The notes under the pieces were generated by a model that worked only from the letters and a program-made list of their open reading frames with translations, ran no database searches and had not been told where the DNA came from. A stretch of DNA of 64,000 nucleotides, from the NCBI GenBank assembly GCA_963837425.1, contig CAWINH010000002.1, positions 124,001 through 188,000 of the forward strand, written 5' to 3'. Both the position numbers and the translations under genes were made by a program. The stretch comes from CAWINH01 sp963837425. GTDB taxonomy: Bacteria; Chloroflexota; Limnocylindria; QHBO01. Of the stretch, positions 8,374 through 15,813 are shown one piece after another. The first letter of the stretch is position 1; each line of letters begins with the position of its first letter.

Positions 8374-8450
8374 TGTACGGTACTACCGTGCGTGTCGTCA
8401 ACCACTACGTGCGACTTGCCAATAGTACGTGCCATGGAGTACGGTACGTG
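8374..8450. promoter_or_regulatory. Divergent control region with repeated GTACGGTAC and TACGTGC motifs
   Basis: Between the DndB-like gene (minus) and the GHKL gene (plus). GTACGGTAC occurs twice (8375-8383 and 8439-8447), and TACGTGC occurs at 8406, 8425 and 8445. All five TACG words lie within 75 bp on the same strand. GTACGGTAC is itself nearly palindromic. This spacing and density suggest a binding site array for a repressor or activator of the divergent units. Confidence 0.4.
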
Positions 8451-8532
8451 CCGCAGCGGGAGCTGCCCATCAGGGGTGTGACAGTCCGGGTGAGTGGGTA
8501 AACTTGGACAGACAGACGGGCGGGAGGACGCC

Positions 8533-10408
8533 GTGGACGGTGGAGTTACCTGGATCTTCGACCAGGTACCGGCATCCGGGGCTCGACATGGCGGGCTGGC
8601 AGAGGCCGAGGTATTCGACAAGGACATCGGCACGTTCGTTCGCGAAGTCCTCCAGAATGCGAGGGATCAGCGGCGGCCGGACACTCAGGTCAGGGTCCGA
8701 TTCCGACTGGAAGACCTGTCCGGCCCGGACTTGGAGCACTTCCTTCAGGGAGCGGATTGGCGGCAGCTGGAGCCGCATCTGGACGCCATCGGAAGTGCCG
8801 ACTACATCACCGTCAGCCCACGCGTGCGAGACAGCCTGGATGCGCTGCGCTCAGCTGGCCATCTGCGGCTTCTCCGCATCGATGACCACGGGACCAATGG
8901 GCTCACCGGCGACGAGGACGACCCCGAGGCGAACTTCAATGCCCTCTGCCGCAACACCCTTATCACTCCCAGCGGCCGCAGGGAGTCGGGCGGGAGCTTC
9001 GGTCTCGGGAAGTCCGTGCTGTGGCGGTTCTCGGGACTAAGCACGGTGCTATTCGCGTCATCTGTCCATGGGCCTGAACCGAGACACCGCTTCTTCGGGC
9101 GGACGCTCTTGGCATGGCACGAGACGCCCGAAGGTGAATGGGAAGGTTCCGGGCTGGCTCGGGCTCCCCGAGACGCGCCCCGCCGGCAGACGAGCTATCT
9201 CGCTTTGGGACGATGACGCGGCGCGGCAGGCACAGTCCTGTCGACTTGATCGAGACCTGGGCGCCACGGGGACGTCGATCCTGATTCTCGGGTTCGATGA
9301 TCCGTCCATCGAAGAGGAGCCATCCATCCCGGTCCACTGCGCCAGCATCGTGGAGGCTGCGGCACGGTGGTTCTGGCCATCTCTCAGCAACGGCGGGATG
9401 GAAGTCTTCGTCGAGGGATTCGATGAGACCGGTGAGGTTTACGCCCGTCAGGCGCACATGACGCCGCTGGTCGAACCGTTCGTGCGCGCCCAAGCCCAAG
9501 ATGCTTCGCTGCGGGACACCGTCTCGGAGCCGGGGCACATCGCGCAGCGGGACATCCCGCTGATGGTTCCCGGCCAGAGATCCGAAGCGCTTCCCAACCC
9601 AAGGCCCGCGGTTGAGGCATCGGCGCGAGTCCGGCTGCGGCTTGCAGAATCAGGTGAGGCTTCAGACCTTCAAAACACCGTGGCCCTTCAGCGCGGAAGC
9701 GGAATGGTCGTGGAGTATTTCGAGCCGACCAGGAGATCGCTTGTCGACCAGCCCTTCTACGCCACGCTGACAGTTGGAACCGCCTTGGGTGACACCGCCG
9801 CGGATCGATCGGCCGAGGAGTTCCTCAGGTCTGCGGAACCAGTCGCACATTCGGAGTGGACGGTGACCACCGACCGGCTCCGGAGTGAATACGCTGTCGG
9901 CGCCCAGGCTGCGCTCCGCCAGTTCCTGGAGCGGATCAGCGGGGCGGTCCACGACATGCTGCGACAGGCGACCAGCGACAGCACCGAGGCCCCTGAGGCG
10001 CTGCGGAGACTCTTCCCGCTTCCCGGTGTCGGAGGCGGAAGCACTGCCCGAGAGCCGTACCGGCTTTCGGACGCGATTGGTTTCGTATCCGATGACGGAG
10101 GGCAGTTCGGCGGCGTCTACTCCCGATCGTCTGGCCTCCGGTCGGACTGGCGTTTCAAGCTGGCGATTCACCCAGACCAAGAGGAAGGAACCGCACGCGA
10201 AAACGTACCGGTGGTCAACCTGAATGTTGATGTCGGCGAGGCCATCGGCCCCGATCCCGCCGGCTGGTGGACGGTGACAGTGCCGAGTGACCAGCAACGG
10301 GTCCACTTCCAGGGTCGTACCGGCAGGCTGGAAGGTGTCCCCGAGGGTGGCATGCGTCGAGCCGGCGTGAGGCTCGACGTTCGGCCTGTGGCGGGTGGAC
10401 AGCTGTGA
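8533..10408 (+). pseudogene. GHKL-type ATPase (MORC/MutL-like) of an R-M system, one frameshift
   Basis: The N-terminal part shows the Bergerat ATP-binding fold: REVLQNARDQ (residues ~37-46; the Asn N-box), a G1 box LLRIDDHGTNGLTG, and a G2 lid SGGSFGLGKSVLWRF. GHKL ATPases of this kind are established partners in bacterial R-M loci that gave rise to eukaryotic MORC proteins. The GTG at 8533 is chosen because GGGAGG lies 5 bases before it. The frame is lost near 9150-9170; coding continues in the next frame (GWLGLPETRPAGRR…) to 10408, which would give ~625 residues in all. A one-base indel would restore it, so either recent decay or a sequencing error is possible. Confidence 0.7.
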
Positions 10409-11378
10409 GCGAGGCCGTCCTTCATCCGTACCGATTCGGCGCGGATGCGCTGTCGTTGTCGTGCGGGCTCGAAGGTGTCGAGAATGAGAGCACACCGTCG
10501 GGAGACCTTCTGCTCCTCGAGCCGCTGCCTCGGGCGGGCGTTCTGCGGATTGCCGCCACCGTTCGGGTCAGCGCAGGAACATTCGAGCGGGTGCTCCCTG
10601 AGGACGAACGCAGCCCTTCCCCTGTGCAGGTTGCGGTCGTGGTGCGCAGCCCCTCAAGTCGCATCCGTGCCGCGTTCCCGCTCGCCGACGCAGGCGATTC
10701 CTATGCCGGGACGATCAGCATCCAGACTGACGAGTTGTATTCGCGCATCAGTCTGACGCCGGTTCTCGTGCGGAGCACCTCGGCGTCTGTTCGCGACGGC
10801 TTCGCAACACACCTCGGCGCGATCCTCGCAAATGGGCGCTCGGTCGATGTACTTCTCGATGAACCGATCGCCCCGCCAGGCGGGTACCTCGAGATCGAAT
10901 TTGAGGACTTCCGCCGCTCGCCGAATTCCCTGCGGCAGAGGAATGCCGATCGGATGTTCGCCATCGACACCGAGGGCGCGTTCCCGAAGCTGTGGCTGAA
11001 CCAGTCGATCGACAATCTCGAGGATGTGATGCGGAGCAGGGCGCGCCGAGGAGTGCCCCGCCGGATCAGGGACGCGACCTACGACACAGTCTGCTGTCAG
11101 GTCTGGACCGCGCTGATTTCGGCGAGCCTCACGGAGCTTGCGGCCAGCGCAGACGACGATGTGAGCGAGGCCGACGCGGTCGGCTCGCTGCTGAATGGCA
11201 GCAGCGGGTGCTCCACTTCTGGGCTCCCCGACTGTATCCCGAGCTCTCCAATCAGGAGCAGGCGCTGTCGGAGGTGTGCGCAGCGACTTGGCGCGAGGGC
11301 CACGGTACGGAACTGCTTGAACGCGCCTCTCTGGCGATCCAGGGCTGGGCGGGATCGTCGGAGGCGTCGGTGGTCTAA
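10405..11378 (+). pseudogene. Unknown partner gene of the GHKL ATPase, one frameshift
   Basis: No family recognised. The GTG start overlaps the stop of the GHKL gene by 4 bases, so it belongs to the same operon. The first ~265 residues contain blocks such as PYRFGADALSLSCGLEG and IDTEGAFPKLWLNQSIDNLE that look like a conserved globular protein. The frame shifts near 11200; the sequence then reads EWQQRVLHFWAPRLYPELSN and continues to a stop at 11378, which gives a sensible C-terminus of ~325 residues in total. It is likely a structural or targeting subunit; this is inferred from position only. Confidence 0.55.
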
Positions 11379-11406
11379 TGCGGCTGGTGAGCGGGGAGGC
11401 CGTGTG

Positions 11407-12110
11407 ATGGCCTACCTCCGCCGCTTCGTGCGTTCTTTGACCCCCGTTTCACTCGAAGCGGTCCTCAGGGGAGAGGAACGTCCTTCAGGAGCGGTCCGGG
11501 CGGCGTCGAGCTTGAGCCGCTCGAAGCAATGATCGAGCGGCTGTCGCCGACTTTGTCCGGCAGCGAAATCGACGCCGCCCTCGTGGAGCCCGTGCACCTT
11601 GCCCTCGCGCCCATCTCGCGCTCCGACGCCGCAGACATGCGCGTCTGGCAATGGCTGAACGCAGTCGCCTTTCCCGGGCTTGTATGGCGGCGCTGGCGAC
11701 CCCGGGGTGAGCCCGATTCCGGCGGATTGTCCGGTGCGCTCACCAGCCCAATGGTCCGGCGGTTCGCCGGCAGCAGTACGCTGTCAGGCGTAAGCCGGAA
11801 CACCCTCGCCCGGCTCTGGTGGACTGCCGAACACGTCGCTGGGGACTATGAGTGGCGCGATTCGCCCTCTCGCGCCAAGATATGTTTCAAGCCATTTTCG
11901 ACCGGCTTTTCGGGCTTTACGAGCCAGCGGCAAGGGCGGCCCTGTCGAGATTTCGAGGGCGTTCCGAGGACGAGATCCGGGATGCAGCCCGGTGGGCTCA
12001 ATTTCGTGGCCTCGACGACTGCGCTTGAATTCCTGTCAGAGGATGATATCGGCGCGATACTTGATGAGGCTCTCGGCCAGCCACTTCCTGTGGTCCACCC
12101 CGAGACGTGA
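11407..12110 (+). pseudogene. DUF6339-like protein, several frameshifts
   Basis: Begins MAYLRRFVRSLTP after a GGGGAGG Shine-Dalgarno. Pieces in three frames add up to a DUF6339-like protein: LTPVSLEAVL, then IDAALVEPVHLAL, VWQWLNAVAFPGLVWRRW and NTLARLWWTAEHV; next, in another frame (11870-12000), MFQAIFDRLFGLYEPAARAAL; then back, ALEFLSEDDIGAILDEAL. Frame changes are near 11490, 11870 and 12000. DUF6339 genes recur beside GHKL/Z1-type R-M loci in my recollection of actinobacterial genomes, which fits the context. No biochemical role is known to me. Confidence 0.55.
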
Positions 12111-12119
12111 GGTTGTGAC

Positions 12120-12738
12120 GCGCCGTGCGGAGCCACCGCTCCAACCGTTTCACCTTGCCAGCGGTAAGGCGCGCCCCATCAGCCTTGTAGGCTTTGCATA
12201 GTCGAGGCTCGCGGGCGACGAAGGCGTCGAAGTCGTCCGGCGTGACGAGCTCGTCCTTGCGCGGTTGATGAACTTCACGAACTCCGCGTACGCACCACTC
12301 CCGGCGTGGTAGACCAGGTTCAGGCGCGGGCGGAGGTCCCGGATGAGCAGGTATTGACCGATGCCGTCCAGCACATCGGGCTGCGCCGGCAACCCCGCCT
12401 CGGGGCGGTATCGGCCAGCAGGCGATGGCAGAAGGAGTGGAAGTTGGCGACGGTCAGGCGGGCCGCGGTGGCGGCGCCCACCGCCTGCGTCGATCCGCTC
12501 GCGCAGCTCGCGCGCGGCCTTGACGTTGTAGGTCAGGACCAGGAGCTCTCCGGCGGGAGGTCCTGGCTTGCGTGCGCAGCAGCCAGGCCACGCGCTCGAC
12601 GATGACCCGCGTCTTGCCCGTGCCCGCCCCGGCGATGACCACCGCCGGCCCATCGCCCCACTCGACGATGGCGCGCTGCTCAGGCGTCAGCGGCAGCGGT
12701 TCCGGGTGGTCCTTGCGTCGGCTGTCAGCCGCGGGCAC
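12120..12738 (-). pseudogene. UvrD/PcrA-type helicase, N-terminal fragment with frameshifts
   Basis: The start MPAADSRRKDHPEPL leads into LTPEQRAIVEWGDGP and the Walker A segment VVIAGAGTGKTRVIVERVA of superfamily 1A helicases. After a frame change come LLVLTYNVKAARELRERI (motif Ia region) and YAEFVKFINRA, then DELVTPDDFDAFVARE in a third frame, as in normal UvrD order. Everything after about 220 residues, including the remaining helicase motifs, is missing. The fragment ends tail to tail with the DUF6339-like gene, so the two genes meet at a likely deletion or insertion junction. Confidence 0.65.
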
Positions 12739-12924
12739 AACGGCGATGGTGCGTTCCCTCCCTTATGCCGCTGATCATCGGCCATTCAGTCAAGCGGGAG
12801 CGTCGCAATGTGGAAGTCAGAGCTGACAGCGGTCTGGCAGGATGGAGCGGACCGCGGCATGCCGCGGAGGGAGGAGTGATGTCCGTTACATGTATTGGGG
12901 TGCATGGGCCTCAGGCAGCTTGTC

Positions 12925-12940
12925 TGTGCTACGCTGTGCC
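12925..12940 (+). promoter_or_regulatory. Extended -10 promoter of the first toxin-antitoxin pair
   Basis: TGTGCTACGCTGTGCC; the -10 would be TACGCT (12930-12935) with an upstream TG. The GTG of the antitoxin begins 7 bases later, so the mRNA is probably leaderless. The same motif (TGTGCTACGCTATGCG) lies at 15061-15076 in front of the second pair. Confidence 0.45.
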
Positions 12941-12942
12941 AC

Positions 12943-13368
12943 GTGAGCACACAACCGAAACGCCAGCACCTCTCCTTCCGCCTCCCTGAGCCGACCCTGG
13001 ATCGGCTCGAGGCGCGCGCACACGAGATCCGCGAGACGCGAACCGGCCTCGCGGAGCGCTACCTGGACGAGGGGCTGCGGATGGACGAGCACCCTGGCAT
13101 CGGTTTCGCGGATGGTCCAGCCGGGAGGCGCGCGGTGGTGATGGGGACCGGGCTGGACGTCTGGGAGGTCATTGGCGCGGTGAAGGCCGCCCGGGGATCC
13201 ATTGCCGCCACTGCCCGTTACCTGGACCTGCCGGCCGCCAACGTCCGGGCCGCGATCCGCTACTACGCGGAATTCCCGGCCGAGGTGGACGAGCTCCTGG
13301 CGCGCCAGGCGGAGGCCGCTGCCCGCGAGGAGGTGGCAGCTCGCCGCGAGCGCGCCATCCTGCGGTGA
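12943..13368 (+). CDS. Antitoxin: ribbon-helix-helix-like start plus DUF433-like HTH
   Basis: Start is GTG at 12943 (VSTQPKRQHLSFRLPEPTLD…). Residues ~8-45 look like a CopG/ribbon-helix-helix dimerisation segment (LSFRLPEPTLDRLEARAHE). Residues ~55-115 match a DUF433-type winged-HTH antitoxin: GTGLDVWEVIGAVKAARGS, then AATARYLDLPAANVRAAI and YYAEFPAEVDELL. It would bind its own promoter and neutralise the downstream DUF5615 toxin. Its stop overlaps the toxin GTG by 4 bases. The promoter directly in front suggests leaderless expression. The pairing DUF433 + DUF5615 is a well-known module. Confidence 0.75.
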   Translation: MSTQPKRQHLSFRLPEPTLDRLEARAHEIRETRTGLAERYLDEGLRMDEHPGIGFADGPAGRRAVVMGTGLDVWEVIGAVKAARGSIAATARYLDLPAANVRAAIRYYAEFPAEVDELLARQAEAAAREEVAARRERAILR

Positions 13369-13742
13369 AGCTGCTCCTGGACGAGCATTTCTCGCCCCAG
13401 ATCGCCTCCCAGCTCCGGCGCCGGCGCCACGACGTGGTCGCCGCCCGCTCGGACCCGAACCTCCACGGTCTGGCCGATGCGGAGCTCCTCGCGTGGGCCA
13501 CCGCGCAGCGCCGCGCGCTCGTCACGGAGAACGTGGCCGACTTCGCGGAGCTCCACCGGTCTGCGGTCATCAGCGGGGATCGGCACTTCGGGATCGTCTT
13601 CACCTCGGCGCGCCGATTCCCGCGTGCCGAGCGTGCGATAGGGCGGTTGGTGACGGCCCTCGACGCGCTGTGCGATGCGAGCCCCGCCGCGGATGCGCTT
13701 CTCAACCAGACGTGGTGGCTGGAGCCTGCCCCCGAAGGTTGA
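13365..13742 (+). CDS. DUF5615 PIN-like toxin
   Basis: A 125-residue PIN-like RNase family protein: MKLLLDEHFSPQIASQLRRR is the typical start with acidic Asp6-Glu7. Next come ADAELLAWATAQRRALVTEN, VADFAELH, and GIVFTSARRFPRA. Toxins of this family are predicted to cut RNA and are paired with DUF433 antitoxins, as here. GTG start overlaps the antitoxin stop (GTGA), giving translational coupling. The frame is intact. Confidence 0.78.
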   Translation: MKLLLDEHFSPQIASQLRRRRHDVVAARSDPNLHGLADAELLAWATAQRRALVTENVADFAELHRSAVISGDRHFGIVFTSARRFPRAERAIGRLVTALDALCDASPAADALLNQTWWLEPAPEG

Positions 13743-13787
13743 CGAGCCCCAAACAATGGTCTCCCAACGCCTGGAGGCTCCCGATCC

Positions 13788-14162
13788 GTGGCCAACCGCG
13801 TGCTTGCCACTCTGCTGCTCGTCACCGCCGTCTTCGCGTTCGGCTACGCGCTGGGGCTACTGCTCGTCCCCGACCTCCTGCGCGACCTGTCCGCAGCGCC
13901 GAGCGAGCGGGTCTGGGTCCTCTACGGGGTGCCGGTCTGCGTCGGGCTGGGGACCATCGGCCTGGCGGCAGCACGCGACCCGGTGCCGAGCAAGGGGGTG
14001 GTGTGGGGGATCACTGTGGTCTGGGCCGGCCTGTTCATCGTGCTTGTCAACGGCCTCCTCACCGGCAACGAGCCGTGGACCTGGCTCACCTGGTTCCGCC
14101 TCGTCTTCGGTCCGGGCATGCCCGTGGGGCTGGCCGGCGCGCAGCTGCTCCGGGTCGACTGA
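13788..14162 (+). CDS. Small four-helix membrane protein, paralogue of the gene at 19804
   Basis: A 124-residue protein with four hydrophobic segments and short loops: VLATLLLVTAVFAFGYALGL, a second at VPVCVGLGTIGLAAA, a third at GVVWGITVVWAGLFIVLV, and a fourth near the C-terminus. It shares LLRDLSAAPSE, AARDPVP, GVVWGI, VVWAGLF and a C-terminal AGAQLLR with the protein at 19804-20172, so the two are clearly paralogues. GTG start. It follows the toxin gene by 45 bases but function is unknown; a DUF4345-like fold is only a guess. Confidence 0.65.
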   Translation: MANRVLATLLLVTAVFAFGYALGLLLVPDLLRDLSAAPSERVWVLYGVPVCVGLGTIGLAAARDPVPSKGVVWGITVVWAGLFIVLVNGLLTGNEPWTWLTWFRLVFGPGMPVGLAGAQLLRVD

Positions 14163-14218
14163 AGCGGCAGGGACAACGACTACTTCGCCACGATCCTCGA
14201 CTGGCTCGCGGAGACGTC

Positions 14219-15004
14219 CTAGGCGAGATCGGCGAGGCGATCCGTCAGCAGCCGATCCAGCGTGTCCGGGTAAGGGATGCCGGCAGACCGCGCCACGGGC
14301 TGCGCCAGCTCCCGGTAGAGGCTCACCAGCGCGTGCGCCGCTGAGAGCAGCGCCGCGCGTTCGATCGGCACCACGGACGCCCGCAGCCTGTCCGCCACAT
14401 CCGCCGGGAGCGCCGAGTCCACCTTCCAGTACGGATCGTCCGGCTCGAGCTCGGCGTTGGCCACGACTCGCGCCAGGCCGATGCACACGCCGCGCATCTC
14501 CTCCAGCCCACCGTGCGCCCACAACAGCTGGCCGCGCCCGAGGGCGGTGATGACGTGCTCGAGGTCGTGCCAGAACCAGGCCACCAGCTGGCGGGCGTGC
14601 TCCGTCGCATCCGGTGCGGGAGCGGACCTCCGTGCCGAAGCGGCCTCGACGGCGCCGCCCTTGTCGAGCACGACCCGGTACGGGCGCGATAGGTCGAGTG
14701 CCGCAGCGGTGGTCAGGATCAGCTCGTAGGCGGTGCCATCCGCGTTGATCACGTGGACGTTGGCCGGGTTGTCGAAATGCTCGGCGAAGAGCGGCTCACC
14801 CATCGCCCGCAGCAGGGCGTCGCGGTGAGCGATCACCTCTGCCTGAGCGTCATCGGCCACCACCACGCCAATGTCGACGTCGGAGAACGCGTCCGCCGTG
14901 CCCGTCGCATGCGAGCCGAAGAGGAGGACCGCCACGAAGCGGTCGTCCGCGGCGACCAGGGCCGTCAGGCGGTCAAGAAGGGGAGCGGGGTCATGCGGCT
15001 CCAT
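14219..15004 (-). CDS. Nucleotidyltransferase, aminoglycoside-adenylyltransferase-like
   Basis: Residues 30-47 carry the Pol-beta-type nucleotidyltransferase motif GSHATGTADAFSDVDIGV, with metal-binding Asp42 and Asp44. A third carboxylate is likely near the segment around residues 90-100. The remaining ~150 residues are helical (WFWHDLEHVITALGRGQLLW, LEEMRGVCIGLARVVA), as in streptomycin/lincosamide or AadK-like enzymes. It would transfer a nucleotide to a small molecule, RNA or protein; no substrate can be read off. It lies among toxin-antitoxin genes, so a toxin-type (MNT-like) role is another option, although no HEPN partner is seen. Confidence 0.7.
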   Translation of the reverse strand: MEPHDPAPLLDRLTALVAADDRFVAVLLFGSHATGTADAFSDVDIGVVVADDAQAEVIAHRDALLRAMGEPLFAEHFDNPANVHVINADGTAYELILTTAAALDLSRPYRVVLDKGGAVEAASARRSAPAPDATEHARQLVAWFWHDLEHVITALGRGQLLWAHGGLEEMRGVCIGLARVVANAELEPDDPYWKVDSALPADVADRLRASVVPIERAALLSAAHALVSLYRELAQPVARSAGIPYPDTLDRLLTDRLADLA

Positions 15005-15060
15005 CGGTCGCTAGCATGCGCGCTCAGAAGAGCGGCGGCAGGTCGATCTGGCCGGGGATG

Positions 15061-15076
15061 TGTGCTACGCTATGCG
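15061..15076 (+). promoter_or_regulatory. Extended -10 promoter of the second toxin-antitoxin pair
   Basis: TGTGCTACGCTATGCG, 14 of 16 bases identical to the element at 12925. The -10 would be TACGCT at 15066-15071. Similarity continues downstream (…AGCACAC in both), which suggests a shared operator or a common origin. Confidence 0.45.
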
Positions 15077-15106
15077 CATAAGCAAGCACACTACCTGAGG
15101 AACCCG

Positions 15107-15349
15107 ATGGCGCTGGCCCGCACGAACCTGACCCTCCCGGAGGATCTGCTCCGCGAGGTTGATGCCATGGCCGGCCCGCGTGGTCGGAGCCGGTACGTGG
15201 CGGAGGCGGTCGCCCAGCGCGTCCGTCGGGACAAGCTCGGCCAGGCGATCCGCGACAGCGCCGGCATCCTGGCCGGCTCGCCGGACGCCATGACTCGGCG
15301 CCAGGTGAGCGCCTGGGTGGCGCGATTGCGCTCCGAGACGACGGACTGA
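15107..15349 (+). CDS. VapB-type antitoxin (ribbon-helix-helix)
   Basis: An 80-residue protein: NLTLPEDLLREVDAMAGPRG then SRYVAEAVAQRVRRD is a ribbon-helix-helix DNA-binding pattern. The basic and flexible C-terminal half would bind the toxin. ATG start at 15107. A PIN toxin gene follows after 13 bases. It probably represses its own promoter at 15061-15076. Confidence 0.75.
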   Translation: MALARTNLTLPEDLLREVDAMAGPRGRSRYVAEAVAQRVRRDKLGQAIRDSAGILAGSPDAMTRRQVSAWVARLRSETTD

Positions 15350-15362
15350 GGCGACTGCGACG

Positions 15363-15746
15363 GTGGCGCGCTACCTCCTCGACTCCACGCTGCTCATCGA
15401 CCATGCCAACGGGGATCGGCCGGCCGCCGCCCTGCTCCATCGGCTGTTCGAGGACGGTCACGAACTGCTCACCTGCGACGTGGTCGCCTCCGAGGTCCTC
15501 TCCCGCGGGACGGATGCGGACCTCGCCCACCTCCGCACCCTGCTCGACGCGCTCGACTACGTCGCCACCTCTCCCGATGCGGCCCAATGGGCCGGCGAGT
15601 CCCGCCGGCAGCGCCATCTCGCCGGTGGGCGTCGTGCCCTGGCCGATGCCCTCATCGCCGGCGTCGCGACGGACCTCGGCGCCACGGTGGTCACCCGCAA
15701 CCGCCCTGATTTCGAGCGGCAGGGGATTGCGGTCCTGACCTATTGA
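15363..15746 (+). CDS. VapC-type PIN-domain toxin RNase
   Basis: 127 residues with the PIN acidic set in order: Asp7 (YLLDSTLLID), Glu44 (VVASEVLSRG), Asp95 (RALADALIAG) and Asp116 (VVTRNRPDFE). It would be a Mg-dependent endoribonuclease held in check by the preceding antitoxin. GTG start, 13 bases after the antitoxin. Full length for the family. Confidence 0.85.
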   Translation: MARYLLDSTLLIDHANGDRPAAALLHRLFEDGHELLTCDVVASEVLSRGTDADLAHLRTLLDALDYVATSPDAAQWAGESRRQRHLAGGRRALADALIAGVATDLGATVVTRNRPDFERQGIAVLTY

Positions 15747-15813
15747 CGGCAACGCGGCCGCGGGATTGTCAGCCCCCGCGCCCGCCGCTATCGTCCAAAC
15801 CGAGGCGATCCAG

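Noticed and set aside
14163..14218. Short frame reading DNDYFATILDWLAETS between two genes
   Set aside because: It may be the tail of a lost hydrolase or similar gene, but at 16 residues it cannot be supported.
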